64,000 bases of DNA from contig NZ_LXEP01000020.1 of NCBI RefSeq assembly GCF_001654835.1, positions 62,001-126,000 on the forward strand, given 5' to 3'. Positions 34,173 through 42,876 of the stretch are shown here, piece after piece. Within the stretch, counting starts at the first letter, position 1, and every line of letters begins with the position of its first letter. Made by a program: the position numbers and the translations under genes. Below the pieces are notes generated by a model that had not been told where the DNA came from, ran no database searches, and saw nothing but the letters and a program-made list of their open reading frames with translations. The DNA comes from Buttiauxella gaviniae ATCC 51604 (GTDB lineage: Bacteria > Pseudomonadota > Gammaproteobacteria > Enterobacterales > Enterobacteriaceae).

Positions 34173-35498
34173 ATGAGTTCGCTATATCAATCTATGGTGA
34201 CGGTGATTGAGCAATCTATCACCCCGCTGGCGGGTCGTCTGGGGCAACAAAAGTACGTTATCGCCATTCGTGATGGGTTCACCGCGGCCCTGCCGTTTAT
34301 GATCATCGGCTCCTTTATGCTGGTGTTTATATTCCCGCCTTTCTCGGCCGATACCACCCTTGGCTTTGCCCGCGCATGGCTGGATTTTTCACAGACTTAC
34401 CGTGAACAACTGATGTTGCCGTTTAACCTGAGTATGGGCGTGATGACGTTCTTCATCTCTGTCGGTATTGGCGCAAGTCTGGGGCGGCAGTTTAATCTCG
34501 ACCCGGTGATGTCCGGTTTGCTGGCCTTTATGGCGTTTTTGCTGGTTGCTGCACCGTACGCTGATGGCAAAATCTCGACTCAGTACCTTTCAGGCCAGGG
34601 TATTTTCACCGCGCTGATTACGTCGATTTACTCCACGCGTATTTACGCCTGGCTTAAAGAGCACAAAGTCACGATTCGTCTGCCAAAAGAAGTGCCAACA
34701 GGTGTTGCGCGTTCATTTGAAATTCTGATCCCGGTGGTCGTGATTATTGGCACGCTGCACCCACTGAATTTATTCATCGAAGCGCAAACCGGCATGATTA
34801 TGCCGCAAGCGATTATGCACCTACTGGAACCGCTGGTTTCCGCATCGGATTCCCTGCCCGCTATTTTGTTGTCTGTGTTGTTGTGCCAGATTTTCTGGTT
34901 CTCAGGTATTCATGGCTCGCTGATTGTTACCGGCATCATGAGTCCATTCTGGATGACAAACCTTGCTGCAAACCAGACTGCGCTTGCCGCTGGTGCTGCA
35001 TTACCACACATTTACCTGCAAGGTTTCTGGGACCACTATTTATTGATTGGCGGCGTCGGCTCCACTCTGCCGTTGGCGTTCTTATTACTGCGTAGTAAAG
35101 CCACGCACTTACGCACCATTGGTAAAATGGGCATCGTGCCAAGCTTCTTTAATATCAACGAACCGATTCTGTTCGGTGCGCCCATTATCATGAACCCGTT
35201 GTTATTCATTCCTTTTGTTTGCGTACCGATGGTCAACGCCGTTCTGGCTTATACCGCCACAAAACTGGGTTGGCTGGCGCAAGTCGTTTCCCTAACGCCG
35301 TGGACGACACCCGCTCCGATTGGCGCTTCATGGGCAACAAACTGGGCCTTTAGCCCGGTGGTGATGTGCTTGATTTGCATGGTCGTTTCCACCTTGATTT
35401 ATCTGCCATTCCTGCGTGCTTATGAGCGTTCATTGCAGAAAACATCCGTGGAAAACGAAGCGCGTTCACCTTTGACAGAAACGGCTATCAGCAATTAA
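34173..35498 (+). CDS. PTS lactose/cellobiose-type EIIC permease
   Basis: This 441-residue permease has about ten hydrophobic segments and the Lac/Cel EIIC layout, including the conserved motif NINEPILFGAPIIMNP (about residues 327-342) that forms part of the sugar site. It transports a beta-glucoside or chitobiose-like disaccharide in coupled fashion with phosphorylation, and the exact sugar cannot be read. It is flanked by EIIB and EIIA in the common ChbBCA order. The nearby porin may admit the same sugar. Confidence 0.93.
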   Translation: MSSLYQSMVTVIEQSITPLAGRLGQQKYVIAIRDGFTAALPFMIIGSFMLVFIFPPFSADTTLGFARAWLDFSQTYREQLMLPFNLSMGVMTFFISVGIGASLGRQFNLDPVMSGLLAFMAFLLVAAPYADGKISTQYLSGQGIFTALITSIYSTRIYAWLKEHKVTIRLPKEVPTGVARSFEILIPVVVIIGTLHPLNLFIEAQTGMIMPQAIMHLLEPLVSASDSLPAILLSVLLCQIFWFSGIHGSLIVTGIMSPFWMTNLAANQTALAAGAALPHIYLQGFWDHYLLIGGVGSTLPLAFLLLRSKATHLRTIGKMGIVPSFFNINEPILFGAPIIMNPLLFIPFVCVPMVNAVLAYTATKLGWLAQVVSLTPWTTPAPIGASWATNWAFSPVVMCLICMVVSTLIYLPFLRAYERSLQKTSVENEARSPLTETAISN

Positions 35499-35526
35499 TA
35501 ATCGCCGTCTAATAAATCTGGGAAAA

Positions 35527-35832
35527 ATGATGATCGAATTAGAAGAAGCCGTCATGGAAATTATTATGAATGCCGGGCAATCACGCAGCCTGTGTTTTGA
35601 GGCACTGCATTCTGCGCGACAGGGAAATATTGAAGAAGCCAAACTGCTATTACATGAAGCTGATGGTTACGCCCGTGAAGCCCATAAGATGCAAACTAAA
35701 TTGATTGAACAAGATGCCGGTGAAGCTAAGCAACCCATGACATTAATTATGGTGCACGCGCAAGACCATTTAATGACATCCATGCTGGCACGCGAACTTT
35801 CGAACGAAATCATTCATCTTTATCAACGCTAA
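35527..35832 (+). CDS. PTS lactose/cellobiose-type EIIA subunit
   Basis: This 101-residue all-helical EIIA of the Lac/Cel family has the signature VHAQDHLMTSMLARELSNEII, with His77 as the phosphorylation site by comparison with ChbA (His89). The opening ELEEAVMEIIMNAGQSRSLCFEAL also matches ChbA. It lacks the longer N-terminus of ChbA. It follows EIIC by 28 bases. A 185-base gap, perhaps with its own promoter or attenuator, separates it from the porin gene. Confidence 0.93.
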   Translation: MMIELEEAVMEIIMNAGQSRSLCFEALHSARQGNIEEAKLLLHEADGYAREAHKMQTKLIEQDAGEAKQPMTLIMVHAQDHLMTSMLARELSNEIIHLYQR

Positions 35833-36017
35833 GTATTACGTAAAAACAAAAACTATTTAACCTCTGGCACGGAGAAATAATTACGTAAATAATTTTAATT
35901 AAGTCCAATCCGATGAAAGTATAAAAATATAAATATGCTTTGGCCATAGAGTCGCCTCTATTAATCCAGAGCAGGATATTTATTGTCTGAAAAATAAATT
36001 ACTAAATTGAGATTATA

Positions 36018-37397
36018 ATGAAATTAATTAAACAGCTTCCATTAACAATGGCGGTTATCGCCGCGCTTTGCCCAATTTCTGTACTCGCACAAGAACCAAT
36101 GACTCAAGAACAGATCGATCAAATAGTGGCGAAAGCAGTCGACAAAGCACTGGCCGACCGTGATGCGAAAATAGAAGCGGCACGACTCAATAGAACCGAT
36201 ACCCTGGTTACGCCGCAAGTTCCCACCACGCCAGATAAGGCTGTTCCGTTGGGGCTTAAATTTACCGGTTATGCGCGTTACGGTGCGCATTTCCAGGCAG
36301 GCGATCAAAAATACATTGGCGTTGACGGTTCCTATAACGGCTCCTCCGCAATTGGTCGTTTAGGTAACGAAGGCAATGGCGGCGAATTCCAGCTCACCAA
36401 AATCATAAAAGCCGATAACGGAGCCATCTGGGACATCGGCGTGATGATTGACCACTGGGGTGATGAAGTTAACCTGAAAAAAGCCTACGCGGGAGTCACA
36501 AATCTTTTTGAAGCACAACCAAATGCCTATTTCTGGGCGGGTCGTGACTTCCATCAGCGCCCACAACAAGGGATCAACGACTACTTCTGGATGAACCACG
36601 ACGGACAAGGTGCCGGGGTGAAAAGCCTCGATCTCGGCTTTGCTCAACTGGACATGGCGGCCGTTGCTTCGGTGGAGCAGTGTAATCCTGAAATGATTGA
36701 AGATGGCGGCAACCCGTCACGTATCTCTTGTACTGGTGGCTCCGGCACTGGCGATAAAGGTAACTACGCGGCAACGTCAAAACTGCATGGCATCAAATTC
36801 GGCCCAATCGATTTCGAGCTGTATGCCAACTATGGTTTTGACTCCAAAGCCATTGATAGCGACGAACGTTCCAAAGCCTGGCAAGCCGCGGTGGTGTTAA
36901 GCCACACCGGTGAAAATAGCCTGAACAAAATTATTGCCCGTTATTCTGACCACTCGGATAACAGCGTTTATAACAAAACCAATGGCCTGCACACCGTGTA
37001 TACCAGCTTCGAAGGGAACTATAAGTTCACTCAGCAAGCGCAGGTGGAATATCTGTTGGCCTTCCACGATTACGATAATGACGAGCAAACGCTCGATAAC
37101 CGCCGCAACTACGGTGCCATCGTTCGCCCGATGTACTTCTGGAACGACATCCATTCAACGTGGCTTGAAGCGGGTTATCAGCGCGTAGATTACGAGAATG
37201 ATGGTGATAACAAAGGCTGGAAACTGACGCTGTCGCAGAACATTTCTATCGCGATGGGGCCTGAGTTCCGCCCAATGCTGCGCTTCTACGTTACCGGCGG
37301 TCAGGTGGAGAACAACCACACCACGCGTGTCGCAGGGCAGGATAATACGCAGCTTGATTCGTTCAACGTAGGCGCTATGTGGGAAGCCTGGTGGTAA
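36018..37397 (+). CDS. Maltoporin-like carbohydrate porin (LamB/ScrY/BglH family)
   Basis: This 459-residue outer-membrane porin has a signal peptide of about 24 residues (ending ISVLAQ). A short N-terminal charged helix (QEPMTQEQIDQIVAKAVDKALADRDAKIEAARL) resembles the coiled-coil segment of ScrY. The rest is an 18-strand LamB-like barrel: FTGYARYGAHFQ, FWAGRDFHQR and the C-terminal GAMWEAWW with terminal aromatic residue. It should give outer-membrane passage to the oligosaccharide taken up by the preceding PTS. BglH and LamB are alternatives by sequence type. Confidence 0.88.
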   Translation: MKLIKQLPLTMAVIAALCPISVLAQEPMTQEQIDQIVAKAVDKALADRDAKIEAARLNRTDTLVTPQVPTTPDKAVPLGLKFTGYARYGAHFQAGDQKYIGVDGSYNGSSAIGRLGNEGNGGEFQLTKIIKADNGAIWDIGVMIDHWGDEVNLKKAYAGVTNLFEAQPNAYFWAGRDFHQRPQQGINDYFWMNHDGQGAGVKSLDLGFAQLDMAAVASVEQCNPEMIEDGGNPSRISCTGGSGTGDKGNYAATSKLHGIKFGPIDFELYANYGFDSKAIDSDERSKAWQAAVVLSHTGENSLNKIIARYSDHSDNSVYNKTNGLHTVYTSFEGNYKFTQQAQVEYLLAFHDYDNDEQTLDNRRNYGAIVRPMYFWNDIHSTWLEAGYQRVDYENDGDNKGWKLTLSQNISIAMGPEFRPMLRFYVTGGQVENNHTTRVAGQDNTQLDSFNVGAMWEAWW

Positions 37398-37411
37398 ATT
37401 CAAGCTGCGCC

Positions 37412-37436
37412 TGCGGTGGGGACTTTCCTCACCGCA
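37412..37436. terminator. Stem-loop between porin and the convergent membrane-protein gene
   Basis: TGCGGTG (37412-37418) pairs with CACCGCA (37430-37436), extended by G-C pairs to about ten bp. It starts 15 bases after the porin stop and overlaps the end of the opposite gene. No T-tract follows, so it is a candidate only. Confidence 0.45.
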
Positions 37437-39045
37437 TTGCGTCATAAATTGCTTTTTGAATTTCCAATGTGCGATTTTCTTCGGCTGCGGCTTGGGCGTT
37501 TTTATTTTGTTGCCGCGCACTCAGCCGTAGTTTCGCGCGATCTAACTCTTCTTTCTGGCGTTTAATGGCTTCAGGTGCACTGCAAAAAGTGACCAAAAAC
37601 TGTTTCCGTAGTGAAGTCAGGCTTTGCCCGTCGTGCATCGCCTGACTAATGGTTCTGATCATGCGCCGGCATGGCCGGTCTTCATCCATCTGCGATCGGT
37701 ACTGCAGCAAAGTATTGAGCGCGTCGCGGTAATCACCCGCTAATGCAGATTCGGTGAAATAGACTTTCCAGTTCATCCCCCCTTGCATAAATAGCCGTAC
37801 GACAGCGGTATCGCCGCGTTCGATTGCCGAGCGTAAGTTGCCTTCATCCCATGTGATTCCGATATCTGCCAGCTTTTCACGCGCGCTTTCGGTTTCCGGG
37901 AGAGAATCGATGATTGTGATTTTGACTGGCGTATTTTTCGCAACGGCAGGTTTATTGGTGAAATCACTCAGAAAGTACATACCAAAGATGGCGGCGCCAA
38001 TCACTGCCACTCCCGCTATGCACCACATCAGCATCAATAACGTTTCGCCAGAGTCCTGCTTTCTTTTGGTATTACGCAACTCAGGCCGTTCGATAGCATC
38101 GCGCACCTCTTCGGTATCGCGTCCGGTTGCCTGATATTTTTTCTGCGCCTGCATGAGCCAGGCCTGTAATTGTGAATCATCGGCAGCCAGAAACATCGCC
38201 GGGTTGACCTTCGTTCGTCCCTCATCGAATGCGCGCTGAATGGCATCGCTACTTTCTTGATAGTAACTATCGAGCAAGGTGAGTTGTACGGAAGTGAGGG
38301 GTTGCTGTTGAACCAGAACATTGCGAATTTCACGCACATCATTGAGAAAAGTTTGCAGTGTTTTGCGCTGATCAATCAGTAAGCTTAGTTTCAATGAGTG
38401 CTGGAATAGCCCGGCGTAATGGTTCGCGTACTCTTTTTTATCGACCACCATCAAGGCCAACTCGCTAAAGCGCATCCCACTTAGCACATCGCCACGTTCG
38501 CCATTTTTCAACCAACGACGGACACAATCAGCACCAAACTGCGTTTTCAGCTTATGCACCAACTGTGATTGGCTGGCATAGCTTTGATCAACCAGACCTT
38601 TAAGCATCAGCTCCAGCGCACGCATCTGGCGTGTCGCTTTATATTGCTGAGTATTATCATTATTTTCGATTTCGGTGGAGTAGCCAAGCAAAGGCTGCTT
38701 TACACGCACCAGCTCGAGATAACTCACAAAGCGCAATGCCGCGATTAGCTGGTTATGGCTAACTTCCTGGCCGCTTTCATACTGCGGAACCAATTGCTGT
38801 AGATGACGTAGCAACAGCGTGAAATGTGAAATCTCAGCATCATTAAGATTTAATCGTTTTGCCACCGCCATCCAACTTCCCAGCGCCAGACGGGCTTGCT
38901 CGAGCTGTTGAAAAAACCATTGCGGATCCTTGCCTTCACTGGCTTTGATAGTGAGAAGTGGCAGGATTTGCAATGACGCCTGGCGAATCACACTCAGGCA
39001 AGTCTCGAACTTTTCCCGCATCAGCAACTGTGCAGCGCTGGTCAT
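37429..39045 (-). CDS. Hypothetical single-pass membrane protein with ankyrin-like segment
   Basis: This is a protein of about 538 residues. The N-terminal 330 residues are soluble, helical and rich in Gln/Leu. One membrane segment (LLMLMWCIAGVAVIGAAIFGMYFL) lies near residues 340-363. The C-terminal 170 residues begin after the membrane and include NLRSAIERGDTAVVRLFMQGGMNW, which resembles an ankyrin repeat unit, and a final Arg/Lys/Gln-rich helix. No named family is recognised. The start at 39045 has AAGGAAAATC before it, whereas the frame continues to 39084 without a ribosome binding site. Topology suggests a large cytoplasmic part and a periplasmic tail. Confidence 0.7.
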   Translation of the reverse strand: MTSAAQLLMREKFETCLSVIRQASLQILPLLTIKASEGKDPQWFFQQLEQARLALGSWMAVAKRLNLNDAEISHFTLLLRHLQQLVPQYESGQEVSHNQLIAALRFVSYLELVRVKQPLLGYSTEIENNDNTQQYKATRQMRALELMLKGLVDQSYASQSQLVHKLKTQFGADCVRRWLKNGERGDVLSGMRFSELALMVVDKKEYANHYAGLFQHSLKLSLLIDQRKTLQTFLNDVREIRNVLVQQQPLTSVQLTLLDSYYQESSDAIQRAFDEGRTKVNPAMFLAADDSQLQAWLMQAQKKYQATGRDTEEVRDAIERPELRNTKRKQDSGETLLMLMWCIAGVAVIGAAIFGMYFLSDFTNKPAVAKNTPVKITIIDSLPETESAREKLADIGITWDEGNLRSAIERGDTAVVRLFMQGGMNWKVYFTESALAGDYRDALNTLLQYRSQMDEDRPCRRMIRTISQAMHDGQSLTSLRKQFLVTFCSAPEAIKRQKEELDRAKLRLSARQQNKNAQAAAEENRTLEIQKAIYDAMR

Positions 39046-39157
39046 GATTTTCCTTTCAATTAAAAACGCATGTACGCCTGGCATGGGTACACAACGCCAT
39101 GAGGCGCAATTTTATCTCAGATGGGTAACAGTCTATGGCTTTAAAAGAGTAGGAAAA

Positions 39158-40576
39158 TTAACCGTTTTCAAAAACATGCCCGATGATCTCGCCCATATTA
39201 CGCAGCGCGGTTTCAGTCTCGGCATTGAACGGCAATGCATAATTCAGCCGCATACAGTTGCGATATTTCCCGGAAGCCGACAGCAACGACCCCACCGCAA
39301 TACGGATATTATGCTGACGCAGCGTTTCGCTGATCGGCACGATATCAATATGTTCCGGCAACTCAATCCACATCAGGAATCCGCCCTGTGGCCGAGAAAC
39401 ACAGATCCCACATGGGAAATAGTGGCGCACCCAGCAGGTGAATACATCCAGGTTGCGTTGATAGTGCTGGCGCATGCGCCGCAGGTGGCGATGGTAATGG
39501 CCGTTACGCACAAATTCCGCGACCGCCATTTGGGTAAAAGTGGTACTGCTACCGGTCACGATGTACTTCATATGCATGGCGCGGTCGAAATAGCGCCCCG
39601 GCACAATCCAGCCCACGCGCAGTCCCGGTGCCAGCGTTTTTGAAAATGAGCTGCACAACAGCACCCGCCCATCAACATCCAGCGATTTAATCGTCATCGG
39701 GCGTGGGTATTCATACGCAAGTTCGCCGTAAACATCGTCTTCAATAATCGCGATATCAAACCGTTGCGCGAGATTCAGCACCGCTTTTTTTCGCGCATCT
39801 GGCATGATAAAACCGAGCGGGTTATTACAGGTTGGAACCAGAATCACCGCTTTAATCGGCCACTGTTCCAATGCTAACTCAAGCGCTTCCACACTGATGC
39901 CAGTTTCGGAATCCGTTGGTATTTCAACCACTTTAATGCCGAATGCGCGCAGCATTTGCATGGTGCCATGGAAGCATGGCGATTCAACCGCCACAATGTC
40001 TCCTGCCTCGCACACAGCACGAATCGCAATCGACAACGCTTCATGGCAACCGGTGGTCACCACAATATCGTCTGGGGTGACGACACAGCCGCTGTCGAGC
40101 ATCAAACGTGCAATTTGTGCGCGCAGCACCTGCTTACCGTTAATGCAGTCATAACCCAAAATTTCGGGCTCCTGATGCTGCACAATGCGGCTCATTTCAC
40201 GCCACAGCGGTTTAATCGTCGCCTGGGTCACATCGGGAAAACCACTGCCAAAAGCGATACTTCCGGCATCTTCTCTTCCGGTTAATTGCTCAAGTACCGC
40301 ATCCCATTGGGTAATTTCTACCGGGCGCTGCGCCGGGCGTGTCAGCGCAGGCACCGGAGGCTGAGATTTTTGCGGTGTCACGAAGTAACCAGAGCGCGGC
40401 TGCGGGGAGATGAGCTGGCGGTCTTCAAGAATATGATAGGCCTGCTGTACGGTGCTGATACTGACGCCGTGTTCGCTACTCAGGTTGCGCACCGAAGGCA
40501 GGCGTTCACCACTGCGATACAAGCCTTGTTCAATGCGTTCTGCCAGCAAAGTGGCAAGATGTTGGTAACGCGTCAT
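39158..40576 (-). CDS. yjiR: MocR-family regulator (GntR HTH plus aminotransferase fold), YjiR
   Basis: This 472-residue protein has an N-terminal winged HTH of the GntR type (TRYQHLATLLAERIEQGLYRSGERLPSVRNLSSEHGVSISTVQQAYHIL) and a class I aminotransferase-like domain with the PLP lysine in LLCSSFSKTLAPGLRVGW. The sequence is close to E. coli YjiR across its length. MocR proteins sense PLP or amino compounds and regulate, often divergently, nearby genes. Here the divergent gene is yjiS, as in E. coli, although in E. coli the pair lies elsewhere on the chromosome. Confidence 0.88.
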   Translation of the reverse strand: MTRYQHLATLLAERIEQGLYRSGERLPSVRNLSSEHGVSISTVQQAYHILEDRQLISPQPRSGYFVTPQKSQPPVPALTRPAQRPVEITQWDAVLEQLTGREDAGSIAFGSGFPDVTQATIKPLWREMSRIVQHQEPEILGYDCINGKQVLRAQIARLMLDSGCVVTPDDIVVTTGCHEALSIAIRAVCEAGDIVAVESPCFHGTMQMLRAFGIKVVEIPTDSETGISVEALELALEQWPIKAVILVPTCNNPLGFIMPDARKKAVLNLAQRFDIAIIEDDVYGELAYEYPRPMTIKSLDVDGRVLLCSSFSKTLAPGLRVGWIVPGRYFDRAMHMKYIVTGSSTTFTQMAVAEFVRNGHYHRHLRRMRQHYQRNLDVFTCWVRHYFPCGICVSRPQGGFLMWIELPEHIDIVPISETLRQHNIRIAVGSLLSASGKYRNCMRLNYALPFNAETETALRNMGEIIGHVFENG

Positions 40577-40753
40577 GCTGTATCCTCTTATTTCACCATA
40601 CAGACAGAAAAAGCAGTACAGAGTTATGGAAAAACCACCATTCAGATCTTGTTTTAGCGTGTCTGTATGTTAAATAAAAGTTATATTTGCGTCTGCCAGC
40701 AATCTGTATGGCGGCGCATGATTGTTCCCATCAACACGATGAGGAGCAACACT

Positions 40754-40927
40754 ATGGGCTTTGAAGAGAACCGTCCGCACAAACCGTTTTATGGCTTTGT
40801 GATGATTTACCGTTATTTGCGCCAGAGATGGTTAAACCGCCAGACAGCACGTACGTTGCAAAGATTGAACAAGGAACAATTACGAGATATTGGGCTGACA
40901 TGTGATGATTTATCCCGCTGGAAGTAA
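40754..40927 (+). CDS. yjiS: YjiS-like small protein (DUF1127)
   Basis: This 57-residue small basic protein has the DUF1127 core (YLRQRWLNRQTARTLQRLNKEQLRDIGLTCDDLSRW). GAGGAG before the ATG at 40754 places the start. The open frame extends to 40667 but that part is not conserved. DUF1127 proteins of other bacteria affect phosphate and stress responses, but the role of YjiS is unclear. It is divergent from yjiR and is followed by a strong terminator. Confidence 0.86.
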   Translation: MGFEENRPHKPFYGFVMIYRYLRQRWLNRQTARTLQRLNKEQLRDIGLTCDDLSRWK

Positions 40928-40932
40928 CCCTT

Positions 40933-40966
40933 AATAACGGCGCATAACTATGGCGCCGTTATTTTT
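40933..40966 (+). terminator. Intrinsic terminator of yjiS
   Basis: AATAACGGCGC (40933-40943) pairs with GCGCCGTTATT (40953-40963), an 11-bp perfect stem followed by T residues. It starts 6 bases after the yjiS stop. It overlaps the in-frame upstream extension of the next gene, which supports the later start of that gene. Confidence 0.93.
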
Positions 40967-41009
40967 GATATGTAATGTTTATGTGTACCCACACATAAGA
41001 GCGATCAAT

Positions 41010-41537
41010 ATGCTTTCACTCTCCACGCCACGACTAAATTTAACCCAAATTACCGAGCAAGAATGGCCGTTCTTTTTGCGCTTACAGCAAGATCCAGACG
41101 TGATGCGCTATGTTTCCGATGAACGACGAGAAGCTGAGGTTCGCCAGATTTTTAATTCACGCCTTGTTCGCTGGGAAACGCATAGTCGACACTGGCTTTG
41201 CCTGTTCATGCGCGACAGACATAACGGCACACCTATTGGCTTTACTGGGTTTGTGCGTGGTGATGAGGACATGGCAGAAGTGGGCTTTATTCTCGATCCG
41301 GAGTTTCATGCGCAAGGTTACGGTTATGAATCGCTTCATGCCGTGTGCAAATTTGCCTTTGAGAAATGTGCGATCCGAAAACTAACAGCAACAGTAACGG
41401 TCGGGAATATCGGTTCGAAAAAGGTTCTGGAGAAAGCCGGTTTTCAGTCCGAAGGGGTACTGCGAGAAAACTATTTTCTTTCTGGAACCTGGCAGGATGA
41501 CTGGATATTTGGTTTGTTACGCAGCGAGTTCAGATAA
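41010..41537 (+). CDS. GNAT-family N-acetyltransferase, RimJ/RimL type
   Basis: This 175-residue protein has the GNAT fold of the RimJ/RimL subgroup: N-terminal LSTPRLNLTQITEQEW, the acetyl-CoA loop region ILDPEFHAQGYGYESLHAV (Q/RxxGxG/A-like) and VGNIGSKKVLEKAGFQSEGVLRENY. The group acetylates ribosomal or other protein N-termini, or small amines. The substrate cannot be told. The frame opens at 40950 inside a terminator, so the ATG at 41010 (family length, conserved start) is used. It is convergent with the YhcN-family gene. Confidence 0.87.
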   Translation: MLSLSTPRLNLTQITEQEWPFFLRLQQDPDVMRYVSDERREAEVRQIFNSRLVRWETHSRHWLCLFMRDRHNGTPIGFTGFVRGDEDMAEVGFILDPEFHAQGYGYESLHAVCKFAFEKCAIRKLTATVTVGNIGSKKVLEKAGFQSEGVLRENYFLSGTWQDDWIFGLLRSEFR

Positions 41538-41542
41538 AACAC

Positions 41543-41562
41543 GGGCCGCACAACGGCGGCCC
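41543..41562. terminator. Stem-loop between convergent GNAT and YhcN-family genes
   Basis: GGGCCGC (41543-41549) pairs with GCGGCCC (41556-41562). It lies five bases after the GNAT stop, within a 40-base gap between convergent genes. The stem is GC-rich but no T-tract is seen. Confidence 0.45.
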
Positions 41563-41577
41563 ATACAGCGTGAATTC

Positions 41578-41823
41578 TTAGTTATACATCTCGGCAACAC
41601 CAAACACTTTGTTATCGCCACCAGCAGAAATGATGCGGATTGATTTCGCGCCAGCCTGCTCAGCTTTTGCTTGCAGTTGTGCCTGTAGGCTATCGATATT
41701 CGCAGCACCGCTCACCGAAACTGTACCGATTTTCTGGCTTTCAACAGATTGAGTGGTTGCAGCAAAACTTGAGAATGAAGCAGCCAGAGTCATAACTACG
41801 GCAAAATATTTGATGCTTTTCAT
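41578..41823 (-). CDS. YhcN/BhsA-family periplasmic protein (DUF1471)
   Basis: This 81-residue exported protein has a signal peptide of about 21 residues (ASFSSFA, then ATTQS) and the DUF1471 core (IGTVSVSGAANIDSLQAQLQAKAEQAGAKSIRIISAGGDNKVFGVAEMYN). Relatives (BhsA, McbA, YhcN, YdgH) respond to envelope stress, copper or peroxide and affect biofilm formation. The particular paralogue is not assigned. It is convergent with the acetyltransferase. A TATCAC...GTGATA dyad lies 70-85 bases upstream. Confidence 0.87.
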   Translation of the reverse strand: MKSIKYFAVVMTLAASFSSFAATTQSVESQKIGTVSVSGAANIDSLQAQLQAKAEQAGAKSIRIISAGGDNKVFGVAEMYN

Positions 41824-41891
41824 GATGTATATCCTTGAGCTTGTTTAAGTTAGAAAGCTTGTTCGCTTTCGATGTGATAAGAATAATGCCG

Positions 41892-41908
41892 TATCACAAA
41901 TGGTGATA
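41892..41908. promoter_or_regulatory. Dyad upstream of the YhcN-family gene
   Basis: TATCAC-aaatg-GTGATA is a perfect 6-bp dyad with a five-base spacer, about 75 bases upstream of the YhcN-family start. It looks like a repressor or activator half-site pair. The orientation (TCAC outward) excludes CRP. The binding protein is not identified. Confidence 0.4.
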
Positions 41909-41958
41909 GTGGAATGATTCGCTCATATCATTCAGTATTTTTGACCAATATTTAACAG

Positions 41959-41986
41959 GCGAGAGTGAGATGAACTTCACCCTCGC
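41959..41986. terminator. Inverted repeat after the SDR gene
   Basis: GCGAGAGTGA (41959-41968) pairs with TCACCCTCGC (41977-41986) with one mismatch and an eight-base loop. It lies 13 bases beyond the SDR stop in the direction of its transcription. No T-tract follows on the minus strand. Confidence 0.45.
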
Positions 41987-41998
41987 AAATGCCCTTTC

Positions 41999-42757
41999 TT
42001 ATAAGAACATCCCACCAGAAACTTCAATGCGCTGCGCATTCATCCAGCGGCTTTCATCACTGAGCAGCACAGCAATTGCATCACCAATATCATCCGGCTG
42101 CCCGACACGCCCTAATGCGGTTTGTGCAGCAATAGCATTCGCTACCTGTTCGTTGTCACGCACTACGCCACCACCGAAATCAGTCGCAATTGCACCCGGC
42201 GCGATAATGTTCACCGAGATCCCACGCGCACCCAACTCTTTGGCCTGGTACTTCGTCAGCACTTCCATCGCCCCTTTCATTGCGGCATAAGCAGCTTTCC
42301 CTGGCAGCGCAAAACGCGTCAGGCCAGTCGAGACATTCAGGATACGGCCACCGTTTTTAATCAACGGCAGCAAGTGCTGAGTCAGGAAGAATGGTCCTTT
42401 CAGATGGATGTTCATTAAATCATCAAACTGCTCTTCTGTTGTTTTTTCGAACAGGGCATCAAGACCTGTTCCAGCGTTGTTCAGTAAATAATCAAATGAA
42501 TCGCGCTGCCATACATCATGTAGCTGCTGTTTCACTTCTTTCGCAAAGGCCGAGAACCCTGCACTTTCGGCGACATTCAATTGAATTGCCACGGCTTTAA
42601 CGCCAATTAACTCAATTTCGCGAACAACATTTAGCGCCTCTTGCTGCTTGCTGTTGTAGGTCAGAATAATATTCACGCCACGCGCTGCCAGTTTCAATGC
42701 TGCGTTTTTACCTAATCCACGGCTGCCGCCGGTCACTAATGCGATTGTTTGACTCAT
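41999..42757 (-). CDS. SDR-family oxidoreductase
   Basis: This 252-residue short-chain dehydrogenase has the cofactor motif TGGSRGLGKNAA at about residues 9-20, the NNAG motif (LLNNAGTG), the catalytic Ser (ILNVSTGLT) and YxxxK (YAAMKGA). Ala-Met between Tyr and Lys is acceptable for the family. The last residues IEVSGGMFL match classical SDRs. It is likely NADP-dependent because of Arg in the glycine-rich loop. The substrate is unknown. It is divergent from the LysR regulator yhjC, which may control it. Confidence 0.9.
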   Translation of the reverse strand: MSQTIALVTGGSRGLGKNAALKLAARGVNIILTYNSKQQEALNVVREIELIGVKAVAIQLNVAESAGFSAFAKEVKQQLHDVWQRDSFDYLLNNAGTGLDALFEKTTEEQFDDLMNIHLKGPFFLTQHLLPLIKNGGRILNVSTGLTRFALPGKAAYAAMKGAMEVLTKYQAKELGARGISVNIIAPGAIATDFGGGVVRDNEQVANAIAAQTALGRVGQPDDIGDAIAVLLSDESRWMNAQRIEVSGGMFL

Positions 42758-42876
42758 GATTTGCCTCGTTGATGACTGTTGGATGATTGAGATAGAGCTT
42801 ATTAGGTGCTACAAAATCAATAAAGATTGCAAATTGAGCATCACTGTTTCAGCCACAACAACAATAAGGAAAAATA

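Noticed and set aside
38930-39643. Plus-strand 237-residue frame between the membrane protein and yjiR
   Set aside because: It runs antisense to two supported genes and has no ribosome binding site or family features.
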